Assembly (NCBI RefSeq): GCF_921293095.1
Contig: NC_060259.1
Location: 74,892,120-74,956,119 of the forward strand
Origin: Ischnura elegans
Taxonomy: Eukaryota > Arthropoda > Insecta > Odonata > Coenagrionidae
Length of the DNA stretch: 64,000 nt
Reading direction: 5' to 3'
The notes under the pieces are model-generated. The model had not been told where the DNA came from, did no database searches, and saw nothing but the letters and a program-made list of their open reading frames with translations. Position 1 is the first letter of the stretch; each line of letters starts with the position of its first letter. Shown piece after piece: positions 1 through 11,664 of this stretch. Position numbers and translations under genes: made by a program.

Positions 1-385
1 AAATTGAGGTAAGAGGACCTCTTTAAACACAACATTGGAAGTAATTACACTATCCTCTGTTAAACGCACATGATGACTCATACTTACGTATCAAAAGGAG
101 ACTTGAATGTGGAATCAGCCGCATTTTGATAAAAGTTATTTAAAGAATGTGAGATATTGGTTTGTGCGCCGTTAACATCAGGAATATTACCGGTTTTTGT
201 TTTTTTTGTTTTTTTTTAATTTGTTTAAAAACCTATTTTAGGAAACAATAGCAATATTTAGGAAGTAAGATATGCCGTCGCATATTCTCTGATAAATTCT
301 GTGCATTTTGGTACCTCGTTTGTAGAGTTTGGTTGAGTATAAGTTGAGAAAAAGGTATCTATACAGTAGAAATAATATAGAAGAT
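1..385 (-). repeat. Dispersed repeat G, copy 1 (cut by window edge)
   Basis: This stretch is the approximate reverse complement of 43013-43424. Shared landmarks include AGAGGACCTCTTTAAAC, TGGAATCAGCCGCATTTT, GGAAACAATAGCAATATTTA and CTATACAGTAGAAATAATAT. Similarity ends near 385. It is non-coding, and I saw no terminal inverted repeat or target duplication. Confidence 0.8.
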
Positions 386-1246
386 CGCCGTATACAGTTT
401 TCAGGGTTGTGCATAATTCCTTTTCTCAAAAGAGCACGGAAAAGATTTCCATTCCGATTACGAGGCAAGCACCGAATAATATACATAGAAGGTTAATGAG
501 GACAATGCATGATAATATCTCACATGAGCTAATCTCGAGCCCTCAAGTTTTGAACAATGTGAAATCATACGTATAGAGCATCCATAATGAAAAAAACGGC
601 GCATTCTTGGGAACTTTTCAACGGAAGAACTGGATATCTTCGACCTAAGCATGCAACGTCATCAACGAAATATATGCAGCTTGGCAACGAGTTTTCTAAT
701 GCTTTCAAAAAGCAATGCACAATAAAGAAAGTACGTTAAAATATTCGATAGGGAGAAAAAAGTACGAGAAGACATTTGTGTGAGCGCTCCACAGATCAGA
801 AATATGGCTCATTGGAAAGGTAGACCAAAAAATTTTAAAAATTTCAAATCTTAATATGAATTAACAGTACAACACTTAAACATCGAATGGCCAGTTTGCG
901 TTCACCGTTATTCTGTTAGTGGTAAAAATATGAGTGACCCATGCATCTAATGGTGGTAGGCCGAATCTATACTTCATTCAAACATACTTCGTACTCGGTG
1001 TGTGGGTTGAAACTGAACCGTTCGAAGGTGAATCACGTGGTCCCTCCGCTGCGAAACATTATCTGCGTTTCGTTTCGTCCCAGAGTTTTAGTTTAATTTC
1101 GACCCGAAAAATTTTGGACTCCGATTTCGTTTCGAGTCTGAGTTTAGCTCCCCGGGTTTAACTCCATTTTGTTTCTACATTTTGCTCCTGGGAACGAAAT
1201 TATTGAAATTTTATTGGTTTTGCGTTTCGTTTAGTATCGAATGCCA
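386..1246. other. No gene seen; AT-rich with TTCGTTTCG iterations
   Basis: I found no supported gene. Around 1060-1240 the oligomer TTTCGTTTCG and close variants recur (CGTTTCGTTTCGTCC, GATTTCGTTTCGAG, GCGTTTCGTTTAG), interspersed with CGACCCGAA-like stretches, as in a degraded low-complexity repeat. Confidence 0.5.
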
Positions 1247-1254
1247 TCCCTGGT

Positions 1255-1345
1255 ACCCACGCTTTATTCTCCGACTGATGAAAAGATTAGTTTTCACTTT
1301 TTAATACATTTTATACTGTTTTTGGAAAAGGCGAGTTTTTTATCT
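1255..1345 (+). repeat. Dispersed repeat K, copy 1
   Basis: It shares GATGAAAAGATT, ACATTTTATACTGTTTTTGG and flanking bases with 40085-40175 in the same orientation. It is non-coding and of unknown origin. Confidence 0.65.
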
Positions 1346-1555
1346 TTTCCATATAATTTTTAGTTTCTACTTTTTAGTTCTGAATCATGTAATAGATTAA
1401 AACAGGGTTGTTAAAGAAATTTCTGCCGCAAAAATATAACTGATACCAACTACTGAGATATTAAAAACTTTTTTCCATGTGGAAATTGAGGTCACTAATT
1501 AAGAGCACAGTGGAACAAAACTTCAAATAATTGATCACTGAATTTTTATTTTCCA

Positions 1556-1660
1556 CGGAATGAGCGATTGCGCAAAATTTTAAGCCGATCCGACAATAGA
1601 AAGCGAGCTGGAATTCAATTAAAATATACCATCCACGAAACAGACAAACAGACGAATCGT
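1556..1660 (+). repeat. Dispersed repeat L, copy 1
   Basis: It shares GCGCAAAATTTTAAGCCGAT, GATCCGACAAT and GAAACAGACAAACAGACGAA with the reverse complement of 39413-39520. The CAGACAGA-type end also recurs near 60205-60230. It may be the 3' part of a retroelement; class unknown. Confidence 0.6.
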
Positions 1661-1761
1661 GTAAAGGATAAAAAGTCTTAAGTGATTGCGATGAGCGCTG
1701 AAGGTGAAAAAAACGGATAGGGTGAGGAGCCGCTAGAGATTCAGCGGTTTCACGCAAGGCT

Positions 1762-1860
1762 TATATAGCTTGAGCAATTAAGAATAGACACCTTTCAGGG
1801 CGTCCAGGTCAGGAAGAAATGATAAATGGAGAGATATTTTGCGGAACGGATAGGTCCAGG
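1762..1860 (+). mobile_element. Decayed fragment of CR1/Jockey-like LINE, C-terminal end
   Basis: Translation shows LEQLRIDTF and GEIFCGTD with gaps between, matching LLEQLRMDIF and REIFCRTDRYG of the longer LINE copy that ends near 59620. Only this short C-terminal piece remains. Confidence 0.6.
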
Positions 1861-2324
1861 CGGAACGGGCAGATCCAGGATATTTTTCTGGGTGGGCACA
1901 AGGGTTTGAAATTAAAAACAAAATACAACAATTACTGTAGAAAACATTCTCCTTATTTTGATATGAAAGTTGTTGTTATCAAATCAAATTATTGAGGCTC
2001 CGTAATACACAAAATAAAACGAACGTAATAATAACCGTATTAAAAATTTTGTCTATTTTTTAAGCGTTTGGGAGGGGGGGGGGGGTCAAACGTCCCCCTC
2101 AAAATCCACCAATGGGTCCAGGAATACATTTGCCCCCGACCAAGGACTTAAATAAAAGCTAGGCGGATCACGCATTTCCTTTTTCTGCTACCGGCTGGTC
2201 TCCTAATACCAACGCCGCACGCCAATTCAGACGGTTTGCTGGGTAGTATGTCGATAGGAAAAGCAACGGTAAAGCACCATATACCAGAGAAAAGCCAATT
2301 GAAAGGCCATGTCATCAGTCTTGG

Positions 2325-2545
2325 GGCCGTTTTACACGGGGAACGTCATTGCGCAATCTGATGTACGTACGAAGGCTAAATCAAAATTGCTTCGTGTAAA
2401 GCGGTGAATTGCTATAACGCATGCGAGAATGCGTGGATGCGAGACGGCAAATAGCCCCTGCTCTAATTTCAAGCTCGCATTCTCGTTTTTTTCAGCATGT
2501 TTTCAGTGCTAACATGCGCAATAATGTGCCCCGTGTAAAACGGCC
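2325..2545. mobile_element. Palindromic MITE, family H, copy 1
   Basis: The element is bounded by GGCCGTTTTACACGGGG and its inverse CCCCGTGTAAAACGGCC. The inside holds further inverted pieces (ATTGCGCAATCTGA, GCATGCGAGAATGCGTGGATG). A second copy at 25388-25619 has the same termini. It is non-coding. The superfamily is uncertain because I could not settle a target-site duplication. Confidence 0.8.
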
Positions 2546-3182
2546 TTTTTTACATGCCTTATGGCAATGACGCGACGAATTTACGAAGGGAAAAATTGAA
2601 TGAGAAGTCAAACGGGACTAGATACAGGAGGCCCTATTCCATTAGAGGCATATAGGAGGCTATATAAGGTTGATTTCTGTTGCCACTTCGGTCGCTTTTT
2701 AATCGGTTTTCAAATATGACCACGGCACGGCAGTGAGTGTTTTTGCAATTCAACTTTTTACAATATTGCAGTATAATGTTTGCATTTGCGAGGAATAGTA
2801 TTGAAAAGTGATGAATTTGATAATCACATCATCACTAACGTAAATTTCGGCAAACAACCCTAATTATATCTTATTTCCATGTCAAGCCCGTGCTCATCAG
2901 CGACGCGAGTGGCGACTTTTGTAAACACATTAAAATGTGTAGCGGGTAATAACCATAGCCATCCAAAAACAACACATCTGTCGGCCGATTTGAGGATGAT
3001 GTATTATAATGTTCATAAAAGTCACTCACACTTTGATGGTGGCCTGTTCTGCTGCCTTTGCTCCTGGTGGGCCATTTTTCGATTAATAAAAAATGTCGGT
3101 TACGTCATTGGCTTGATTTTTATTTTAACGCAACTTTAGCTCTTCTTCTTTAGGGATAGATTAAGTGATATTTAATTAAATC

Positions 3183-3275
3183 ATCTGCTACACTCATCCT
3201 CATCATAAGAGAAGAATCCTAACATTGGTTTCACGTAGATCTCCATTGCGCTCTCCTATCTGTTCCCCTAGACAG
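3183..3275 (-). mobile_element. 3' tail of RTE-like LINE
   Basis: On the minus strand this ends with the codons for a RR-x-W-R-S-x-SNQC-like C-terminus, then AGGATTC and a GATGAG-type microsatellite. It matches the tail of the LINE fragments at 32505-32790 (minus) and 55349-55775 (plus). Confidence 0.65.
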
Positions 3276-3356
3276 AGAAAAAGGCTTCTACAATAGGAAA
3301 GGAAGAGGTGGAGAAGCCTTTAATACCGTCACATAAGCACTTAATAATAGTCTAGT

Positions 3357-3660
3357 CAGTGGGGCAGCGAGGGGGGATTTTGGGGGATAAACCCCCCCCC
3401 CCCCAGAGCTCAGAGATATTTTTAAGTTTAATCCATTTTACTTATTTGGATCAGTATTAATTATAGAATAGTGTTAGGATTTATTAAATATTCATCAGAA
3501 AGCCGTAAAACCCGCCATTTTGAACCATTATTCTTTTCTTGAGGAGGGCCCCCGCAACTCCTGCTTATCCTGATGGGTATGCAATACCCCACACCCGCAA
3601 GTATTGGTATTAGTTGCGCTTAAAACACCCCCCTAGCCTAAATTCCTAGCTGCGCCCCTG
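3357..3660 (+). mobile_element. hAT-type MITE, family A, copy 1
   Basis: It runs from CAGTGGGGCAGCGAGG to CCTAGCTGCGCCCCTG, whose reverse complement CAGGGGCGCAGCTAGG gives imperfect terminal inverted repeats. It is flanked by a perfect 8-bp duplication AGTCTAGT at 3349-3356 and 3661-3668, the size made by hAT transposases. A G-tract followed by a C-tract lies just inside the left end and a C-rich stretch inside the right end. It has no coding capacity. Confidence 0.92.
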
Positions 3661-3798
3661 AGTCTAGTTACCTAAACGTCAGTGTTGCCCCTAGGACCAA
3701 GGAGTTTTTGTTTTGTAGGTTTCACTCCTTTACGTGGTGCCTTGATGGCATGCAACACCTCTTAGCCATAATGCCTCTTAGGCGTGAGAAGCGCAGAC

Positions 3799-4054
3799 CA
3801 GTGGCGCAGCGAGGGGGGGGGGCTTTGGGGGATTAAACCCCTCCAGAGCTCAGGGAAATTTTTAAATTTAATCCATTTCACTTAATTGAATTAATGTTAC
3901 TAACAGAATAGTGTAAATATTAATAAAATATCCCTCAGAAGGCCGTAAAACTCACCATTTTGAAACATTTATCTGAAAATTTTTATAGGGGAATTTTCTT
4001 TTTTCCCAGTGTTTTGCACCTGAAAGCCCCTAAATTTTGTTAGCTGCGCCCCTG
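3799..4054 (+). mobile_element. hAT-type MITE, family A, copy 2 (internally deleted)
   Basis: It starts CAGTGGCGCAGCGAGG and ends TTAGCTGCGCCCCTG, with a shorter interior than copy 1. Flanking octamers GCGCAGAC and GCGTGGAC agree at 6 of 8 positions, consistent with an older insertion. Confidence 0.85.
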
Positions 4055-4086
4055 GCGTGGACAACTGACATTTATGTTATCTCTAT

Positions 4087-5025
4087 CAGGGGCGCAGCGA
4101 GGGGGGTTTTGGGGGATAAACCCCCCCCCCCTCCGAGCTCAGAGAACTTTTTAAGTTAAATCCATTTTACTTAATAGGGTACTTTCCTTCATCAAAGAAA
4201 ATGAAAATCATTCATTGCGATTCGTTGCCCACCATATAAGTATTCATGATATACAAATTATTTGGTTTTATAAATCCCAGTTTAGACGTATGTTAATGGT
4301 CAATTTTAACCTCATTTGAAAAAGGCCAGATTGGCACCCATGCGATGCCACTCCACGTGACGTCACAGGGTCCTAGTTTCTATACGAGTAGATAGGAGTT
4401 TTACATCGTCTGACATTACCAATGCATGCATGAGGCACAGAGCTCAGGGAAACATCTCTTAATAATCACCTATTAAAATTGCCTATGGTCGGAAAGTTTC
4501 TTTCGTTTGATAGGGTATTAATAATCCTTATTTAAGCCAAGCACTACCTGCTAGCAGCCTGCATCATAGCGGTGCTCATAGCCTCGCACCAAGGTGGCCT
4601 CACACGGCGGTAGTCGGAACCAAAGTGACGTCTCGCGGGCTTTTTCCAGCATCCATACATATCCGTCGCGTTTTCACGCGCTTAAAAATGTTTACTTTTC
4701 ATTTAATCGTGAAAAATAGATATAATCATTTAAAAATCTAAAAGCGTGAAATAAATACTTCAGGAGTAATAATCTTTCAATTTAGGGAATAAAAAAATAA
4801 TAGGAAACCTCCCTATTGGATTAATGTTACTAATTGAATAGTGTAAGGATTAATAAAACATCCCTGAGAAAGCCGTAAAACTCACCACTTTGAACCATTT
4901 TCCTAGATTTTATCTGCAGGAGGGTGCACCTCACATTTACCCTGGCAGGTATTCCATACTCCTCAGGCCTCCAGTATTAGTTGCGTCCAAAACCCCCCTA
5001 GGCTTAATGCCTAGCTGTGTCCATG
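4087..5025 (+). mobile_element. Composite hAT-type MITE, family A copy 3 carrying a second element
   Basis: The left half (CAGGGGCGCAGCGAGG) and right half (ending CCTAGCTGTGTCCATG) are family A sequence. They are split at the CTTAA/TTGG position by the element at 4177-4813. Flanking octamers ATCTCTAT and ATCTATAT match at 7 of 8. The copy at 41088-42038 carries the same passenger at the same site, so the composite probably moved as a unit. Confidence 0.85.
4177..4813 (+). mobile_element. Non-autonomous element, family N, nested in family A
   Basis: It is bounded by GGGTACTTTCCTTC and AGGAAACCTCCC (consensus GGGTRGTTTCCT as terminal inverted repeat). It is about 640 bp and non-coding, with a conserved block containing CACGTGACGTCAC at 4354-4366. 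Other full copies are at 41174-41822 and 43911-44552; a piece is at 27163-27283. Confidence 0.8.
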
Positions 5026-6384
5026 ATCTATATCCTCTCAGGCTTAGCTTTGTAGAAGTTCTTACTATGATAAATTAAATGATAATTTTTTTGTAAGCAA
5101 CCAATTTATATTTAGGCACTAGTTTCGACGAGGTATGCTGGTGTCCTTGGATGGCACCACACAGTGGTCCCAAATCGAAAAAAGGTGGCCATAATTCAAT
5201 TTTTCAAAGTTTTGCTAGGAGTTTTTGAATGTTCTTTTCAGACTGAACCGGTAATGGTCTACATATATGGTATTTCCATTGATTGGAGTGGCTATGGAAA
5301 TAAACCTTTGCAACTAAAAAATATATACAAAATTATAAGAGAGATTTTGGCGAGCTTTTTTACAATTTGTAACCACCGTGCACAGCTGCGTCGAAAATAG
5401 TCATAGCTGTAAATAAATTGGTGGAATTCAACAAAGTTATTCATTTCATTAATGGATTTCATATTCTTCAATTATTTTTAAACCTTGCTAGGTAACAAGG
5501 TGAAATAAAAAATTTCCCCATAACAATTACCTATCCTAAATTTATGTACAACATGCACTCATACATAACATGCAGATCAACTGTTAGCTGTCTCCAAATT
5601 CCCTAGTATGACCCTCACTCCTATATTATATGCAGGGCACTTACAAAACCTTGACCACCAAAATTCAAATTCTCAGAATCATTAAAATTCTGGTTTCAGC
5701 AGTATAATTATTCCACTGATTGAATACCTAAAGATATTGCTATGAAGTACGTACCTAGAATATAATCCTTACATACACTCATTCTTGTTATGTGCATTTT
5801 GCATCAAATAACTTGTAATATTTTGTAAAACAACTATGTATGATGCGAGTACATGATACCCGAGTATTTAAAGTAGCTTCAGAGTATTTGGAGTAGCTTC
5901 TCTTAATTCTGGTATAAACCACTAGGGGGTAGTCTCTCCTTCAGCCCTCACCCACAAATCAGCCACCGTCAGGACAAAATATTGAGGTTGGGTACAGGGT
6001 CAATATGCACTAATAAACAATATAACAAGTGGCTTGTGGATTAAGGCACTCTCTCACCACACAAGTTATTTTATATTGGGGACAGAAGAGGAGGGGGCAA
6101 ATCATCCATTCAGGAAGACCAGAGAAATTGATTTCATTCAGTTGAATAAATATGCCCCATTGAAAATAATTTGGGAACAGACTCAAAACCAGGCATAAAA
6201 CAATTAAGACCACTAGGTCAACTCTAGACCCTCACACCATTATCTTACATCCAGACAGGAATTAAATAGTTTTAAAAATGCATTACTTCATGTCCAGTAC
6301 CCATGCATTTTGTGGCCCTTAATTTCATAACATCTGCAACCAATTAGCCAGAAAAGGAAAACTGATTGCAGTGGTCACCTTAGC
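5026..6384. other. No gene seen; AT-rich DNA
   Basis: No gene or full mobile element was recognised. A short direct repetition, GAGTATTTAAAGTAGCTTC then GAGTATTTGGAGTAGCTTC, occurs near 5862-5900. Confidence 0.5.
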
Positions 6385-6642
6385 CAAGTAGCGTAGCAAG
6401 GGGGGGGTCAGGGGGTCCCGATCCCCCCCCTAATATATAAACACTCTTCCTTTGCATCACAAAAGAAAATCAAATATTGAAAAGTCATGAATTTACAAAA
6501 GATTTCTTTGAAAAATGAAGTGTTTTGATTATGAAAAGTGTTAAAATTAGTTTCAAACCCTCTATGTACTTAGTACCCTGTTTTTCAAAAAATTTCCCCT
6601 GAATGTTTGATCCCACGAAAAAAATTCCTGGCAACCCCACTG
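6385..6642 (+). mobile_element. hAT-type MITE, family B, copy 1
   Basis: It starts CAAGTAGCGTAGCAAGGGGG and ends with a degenerate CTGGCAACCCCACTG. The interior is shared with 22675-22949 (ATATTGAAAA, TCATGAATTTACAAAA, GTTAAAATTAGTTT, CCTGTTTTTCAAAAA). Flanks CCTTAGC and TCTTAGG look like a decayed duplication. Confidence 0.8.
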
Positions 6643-6721
6643 TCTTAGGCAATTGAGACTCAGTGAGCCATTGTGTCTCAGATTTTTGTGGCTGATATTT
6701 GTGCCTTCTGCCTACTCACCA

Positions 6722-6774
6722 ATGGAGCCATATTCATCATGCACATGCTTTGTGCATGATGAATCTGGCTCCAT
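6722..6774. other. Near-perfect 24-bp hairpin
   Basis: The arms at 6722-6745 and 6751-6774 pair at 23 of 24 positions around a 5-nt loop (TGCTT). The right arm reads TGTGCATGATGAATCTGGCT and continues CCAT. It is not part of any recognised repeat in the window. Confidence 0.7.
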
Positions 6775-9700
6775 CACAAACTGAACAATTAATAGAGGTG
6801 AACAATGGTGGAAGAATTGCATGAAACCAAAGTAATATAGGTAAATATTGTAGGAATCAGTGGAAAAAATCCCTGATGAAGCAGGATCACCCTACAATGG
6901 TACATTACCTAGAAATAGTTACCATTGCTCATCCTATGGAGGTGTATTAGCTAGTAATTTCCCCTGTCACCCTACTGCTCTTCAATAAAACAGAATCATA
7001 CCAGCCCCCACATGACCTTATAGGTAACAAATGAGAGAGACAATTTCAATTGTGTATGTGTTCAGTGCCAGTGATTGCTCAAGGCTATCACATTTTGCAG
7101 GTAAACATTATACTACCAAAACCAATATTTACCTCCCAAATCGGCATGCTTTTCCCCTTACAAGGAATGGAAGCCTTCCATACAGAAAAAAGTATTTTTC
7201 CTTACGGTTCTAGTGTTATTTTCAATCCCAAGAATTAAAGTAACCATTACCTAAAGCCATTCATTTTATAGAAATATATCAGCATAACATAAAGCAAGAA
7301 ATTTAACTGAAATATTTATAGCAGAAAATGATAGCGAGAAATTAGTTTTTAATGATATGGCAGAAACTATTTCAAGATAATTATTCATACATAATTAACA
7401 GATATATGCATTCCATTCTTTCCAAAATCTATGAAAAGTTCTGTTCAGTAATCAAAAAGAAAATCAATGATATTTTGTACAATTCACATTTGTGCAGTGA
7501 CACCTTTTATTTCCAAGCCAAATTTTCCACATTCATGCTGAAATGGCAATTTAATTGTGTATAAATGATTAGCCATTGAAACTCTTGCACTTTTTGCACC
7601 ACAATTTATGGTTATGACACTAAGTCAGTAGATTATAATCCTTAAAAAAATTCCTCTAAAAGATATGTCTACACACAATTTCAGCTATGAGGTATAAAGA
7701 TACAAAATTGTTGTTTCTGTTTTTCAACGAAGGATAGACTCATTTTCGTGGACAACAACATAAAACTTCACTTGCCACATAGAATATAATTTTAGAGGTG
7801 TATCTCAAACAATTTTTCATGCATATCAATTTATTTTCAAGGATATTAGTTCATAAAACACAAGAGAACCGTGATTTTTTTTAATCAAAGGAGTTTGTTC
7901 CAGTATATTTCTCATTCTGACGCATGTAAACCATGCCCAAAACAGACAAGCAGATACACCAAACAGTACTTCCCTTTATAACACTGTGAAGCTGCAACCA
8001 TTATACAGATACATCAACTTGTGCATGTCGATCTGGCTTCATAGATTTGCAAATTTTTTTAAAGTCTGTATTATATCATAGCTCAAGCCTTCATCCTTAG
8101 TCTAATGTAAGCAAGGTTGCACACACCAAACACGAGATGAATAGAACGTATCAAAGACATCATAGCTTGATGGAAGCCGACTGGAAATATGTCTTACTTT
8201 CCCACATTTTCGTATTCAAGGCTGAATATGTTTGTATCAAGAATGCTAGAGCTGTGGTTGAAAGACAAACTTCTACTTAGGAATTTTCTGATAGAAGAAT
8301 TGACATTAAAGATAAAGAACCTCACCAGCTCCTTGTTAAAACCTTGTTCAACAACCTTAAAACAAATGGTATATCACCTGAGAAATACTTTCTGAATATA
8401 CAATACCTGTGGCAACATGAAATGATAATAGCAGAAAAAAGCATAAATATGACAATAGGCAGACAATGTTCTTCCATCAAATGTATGCATATTACGACAT
8501 ATCATTCTTGTGTATCATTACATGAATATGAGTAGCTATTTTATGAGAATTCAATGAAGTCACAAAAACTCAAGGCTTTTCGGGGAGCCGAGAACAGAAG
8601 AAAAACTTCATGGCATACAAACAAAAACTCGACCTTTCCAAGCACATGCAGCTAATAATACGTGAAATGTACATAAATAATTTAAAATTCTTTCGAGGAG
8701 GAGTGCTCGGTAAAAGGGAACATGTTAACATGTCCTACTCAAGTTGAAAGCCTGGTTTGCTTGGAAGGCCATACTGTTTATCACAATTGCTTATGCAATA
8801 ACTTGTGAAAGACCAAGCTATATTCATCAGATAGCAATCCCTTTTTTTTCAAACGATGCGGGGTCATTGAAGCACAACATTTTGTCCAATAAACATGATT
8901 ATAAGTCTCAGGATCATTTTTTTTCACACAAATAACCAGTGACATTGATTTGATGACCACTGTTACATGAAAAAAATATGCAGAGCATCATCAATTCATG
9001 AGAGGGATTACAGATAAATGTGCAAAGCAGCGTACCTTATACGGAATAACACTAAAAATGGGCTCTAAAAGAGCAAACTGTGGTAAAGTGACAATAAAAA
9101 AATTGTCCCTACACAGATCTTTCACTTTGTTTCCTTTAATCACCTACAGCACACACACTCACAGCAGACAAACTGAATAAATGTAACCAGTCTTCTCAAA
9201 GAGCTTCAATCCAAAACACGTCTCCAAGAATAATCCCTTACCTCAATCGAGGGAAAAAAATTTCCCATGGTGTTTTCGAATATTCCTAATATTTCAACTG
9301 ATGAACATAATAACTCTCTGGAGAAAAGCATTTGACAATAAAGATTACATAAATTGTGTCATCCCCATAACATCATTTAAAATATGTATTAAAATTTACA
9401 AGTATTCAATGGAGAATTAAAAGTTAAAACACACAGGCTCTTAAACTCTGGAACCAGAGCACAATCATTGTGCACATCTGGGCTGCATATGTATTCTTTC
9501 AAATACCAGCCATTATTTTTTTCCTTCCTGTCATTTGTTACTGTAACAAGATACTTTTCACCTAACAATTCCTAAAAAAATTTCAATTAAAGGCAGAAAA
9601 AGAAAAAGATGTACTCCCCAGAAATGCAAAAATTGTCAGCAAATGGCATTGCTTATGACTTGACCTTGAAAATGCTTCCAGCAATAACTCTTTCTACGTC

Positions 9701-10972
9701 AATTTTACAAAATAGTGACCATTACCAAAAGCTTCCAGATGATTTTCCTCCGGGTGGATTTTTAACTCTAATAGATGCACGGTGAGTACTATCTTCAGGA
9801 TTTTCACCTGAGAAAATAAAGACATTCTCCATTAGCCACAAATAGCAGAGCCAAAAACGATTAGAAGGTAGACCCCATCTTACTATGCATTCAACTTAAA
9901 ATGGATTAATTTTGGGATATGAATAAAAACTTCAATAATTTTGGTAATGATATATGCCAAATGAAAATTTTATAACAAGCAAATGCAACATTTCAACATG
10001 TTCAGCACCGCTTCAGTCATAATGACCGAAACATGTACTTTGCCTTCACATTGCTTCAGTAATTATGACCAGAGATTAGCCTTTCTTTTGGCTACTCATA
10101 GCATGCCATCGGCCACAACTACTTCAGTGCCGCTTATATGACGTGACCGACGAGGCATGGGTAGTGGAATGCACACGAAAACTAAAATGGCCAAGATCCA
10201 AGTATTAAAATGAAAGAAAAAAGAATAACACGTCGGTGCAATGGGCAAATTCGTCTAAATGTATGAGGCAGGGAACACGTTAAATAACCTGATTCCATAT
10301 CTTAAACTTACGGCACCACCCATTTTTATGGAGTTGAATGAAGTGATTTATTATTGAAAGAGGTTCTCCCTGATACTATGCAAATTCACTTAACAAGGTA
10401 ACTGTAAAAACAACCCAAAGAACTACATTGAACATTGAAGACATTGTAAATTGGAGATCTACCATAGTTTGCACTTTGAAAACGTAAGAAGTCTAATGTA
10501 TTCATAAATGCTATAATATAAGATTTCAGAGAATCAATTTTTCAATCAAACTGATACCAGAACTGCAAATCCATAATAATTCAAGAGATGATAAAAAGCA
10601 TTCATGATGGGCAAGAGGCTATGCCAATAGCTGAACTGGAGGGATATTGAGTGGCCACGGATGTCACTTGATACATTATTATCCCCATATGTATCAATAA
10701 CCTACATCTTAAGGCATAGCCTTTGAAGGAGAAAACCAGCAGCTAAGGTTCTATGGTGATTAGGGGAACATATAGCAAAAATTAAATCCATGTCTTAAAG
10801 TTAAAGGTTATGGTTTATTACCACTCAAGTGACTATATTCATTTTGGCTTGGTCTCTGTAGACATTTAATCTGGAGATTCACGAAATTTTTTGAAAAAGT
10901 TTTTAAGGACTATGGCAGCATTTGTTAATAATAAAAAATTACTTGTGGAATGTTCAATTATTAAGTATATAC
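6775..10972. other. No gene seen; long AT-rich stretch downstream of the gene
   Basis: I see only short chance open frames, no coding-like composition and no repeat family shared with the rest of the window. It could be intergenic DNA. Confidence 0.5.
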
Positions 10973-11664
10973 TGTAACGGATAGCCACTACCTGCTAAGT
11001 GCACATGTATATTATGTTTTTTTTTTAAATTCGCGGGCACTGTCGAATTCCGATGAGTCGGCATTCACATCTAATTTTGAGCTCCGCACGCCGCTGAACC
11101 CTAGAGAGGGTATAAAAGGTGCAGATGTGAGAGTGAAAAGGGGAGACGGAATAGACAAGGAGTAAAGTGGACTGATGGGCCAATACAGTGGGAAGAAAGT
11201 GGTAGCATAGGAGAGGGAAGGAGACCAGAGGAGGAGGAATCGGCACCATGGAGCTGTGGTCACCCGGCTGTGTTGAGTACTGTTCCCCCCGAAGTGAAAT
11301 TCCCCATCCCAGTGAATGTGTCATAGGCGGGATTGTACTATTGGGTGTGGTTTTTATACTTTTCTCTGCCCTAGACGGAAGAGGGCGGTTTATTCATTTA
11401 ATTTGTTTTTTCAAGTCTTCTTTTTGTTTTGTCCAGCCAAATTGGTTGATCTTGTTGACCCAATAAATTGTTTTGTGATAATGTAAGGTGGCTACCCGTC
11501 TCTTATTAATCGTAGTCACATGCGTATATCCCTCGCGGGTGATCCCAAGCACCTACCGGAGATTTGTCATTTGGTTTATACATATTTCCTTTTTAAAAAT
11601 AATAATCACCTCCTTTGGGCGAAGTTGGTGTGGGAAGAGAGGGCCCTTTGGACGGCAGGTTACA
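10973..11664 (+). mobile_element. Solo LTR of a Gypsy-like retrotransposon
   Basis: The 692-bp unit starts TGTAACGG and ends CAGGTTACA, giving the inverted ends TGTAAC/GTTACA with the TG...CA termini of LTRs. It is flanked by a 4-bp direct repeat ATAC (10969-10972 and 11665-11668). Inside are a TATA box (TATAAAAGG, 11111-11119) and, about 350 bp later, a poly(A) signal (AATAAA, 11462-11467), in the order expected for U3-R-U5. No internal retroelement region or second LTR is present, so it is a recombination relic. A 4-bp duplication suits Ty3/Gypsy, but the clade is inference. Confidence 0.85.

Noticed and set aside
3370..3404. CRISPR-like or satellite repeats at poly-G/poly-C stretches
   Set aside because: The stretches are subterminal parts of MITEs, not a repeat-spacer array.
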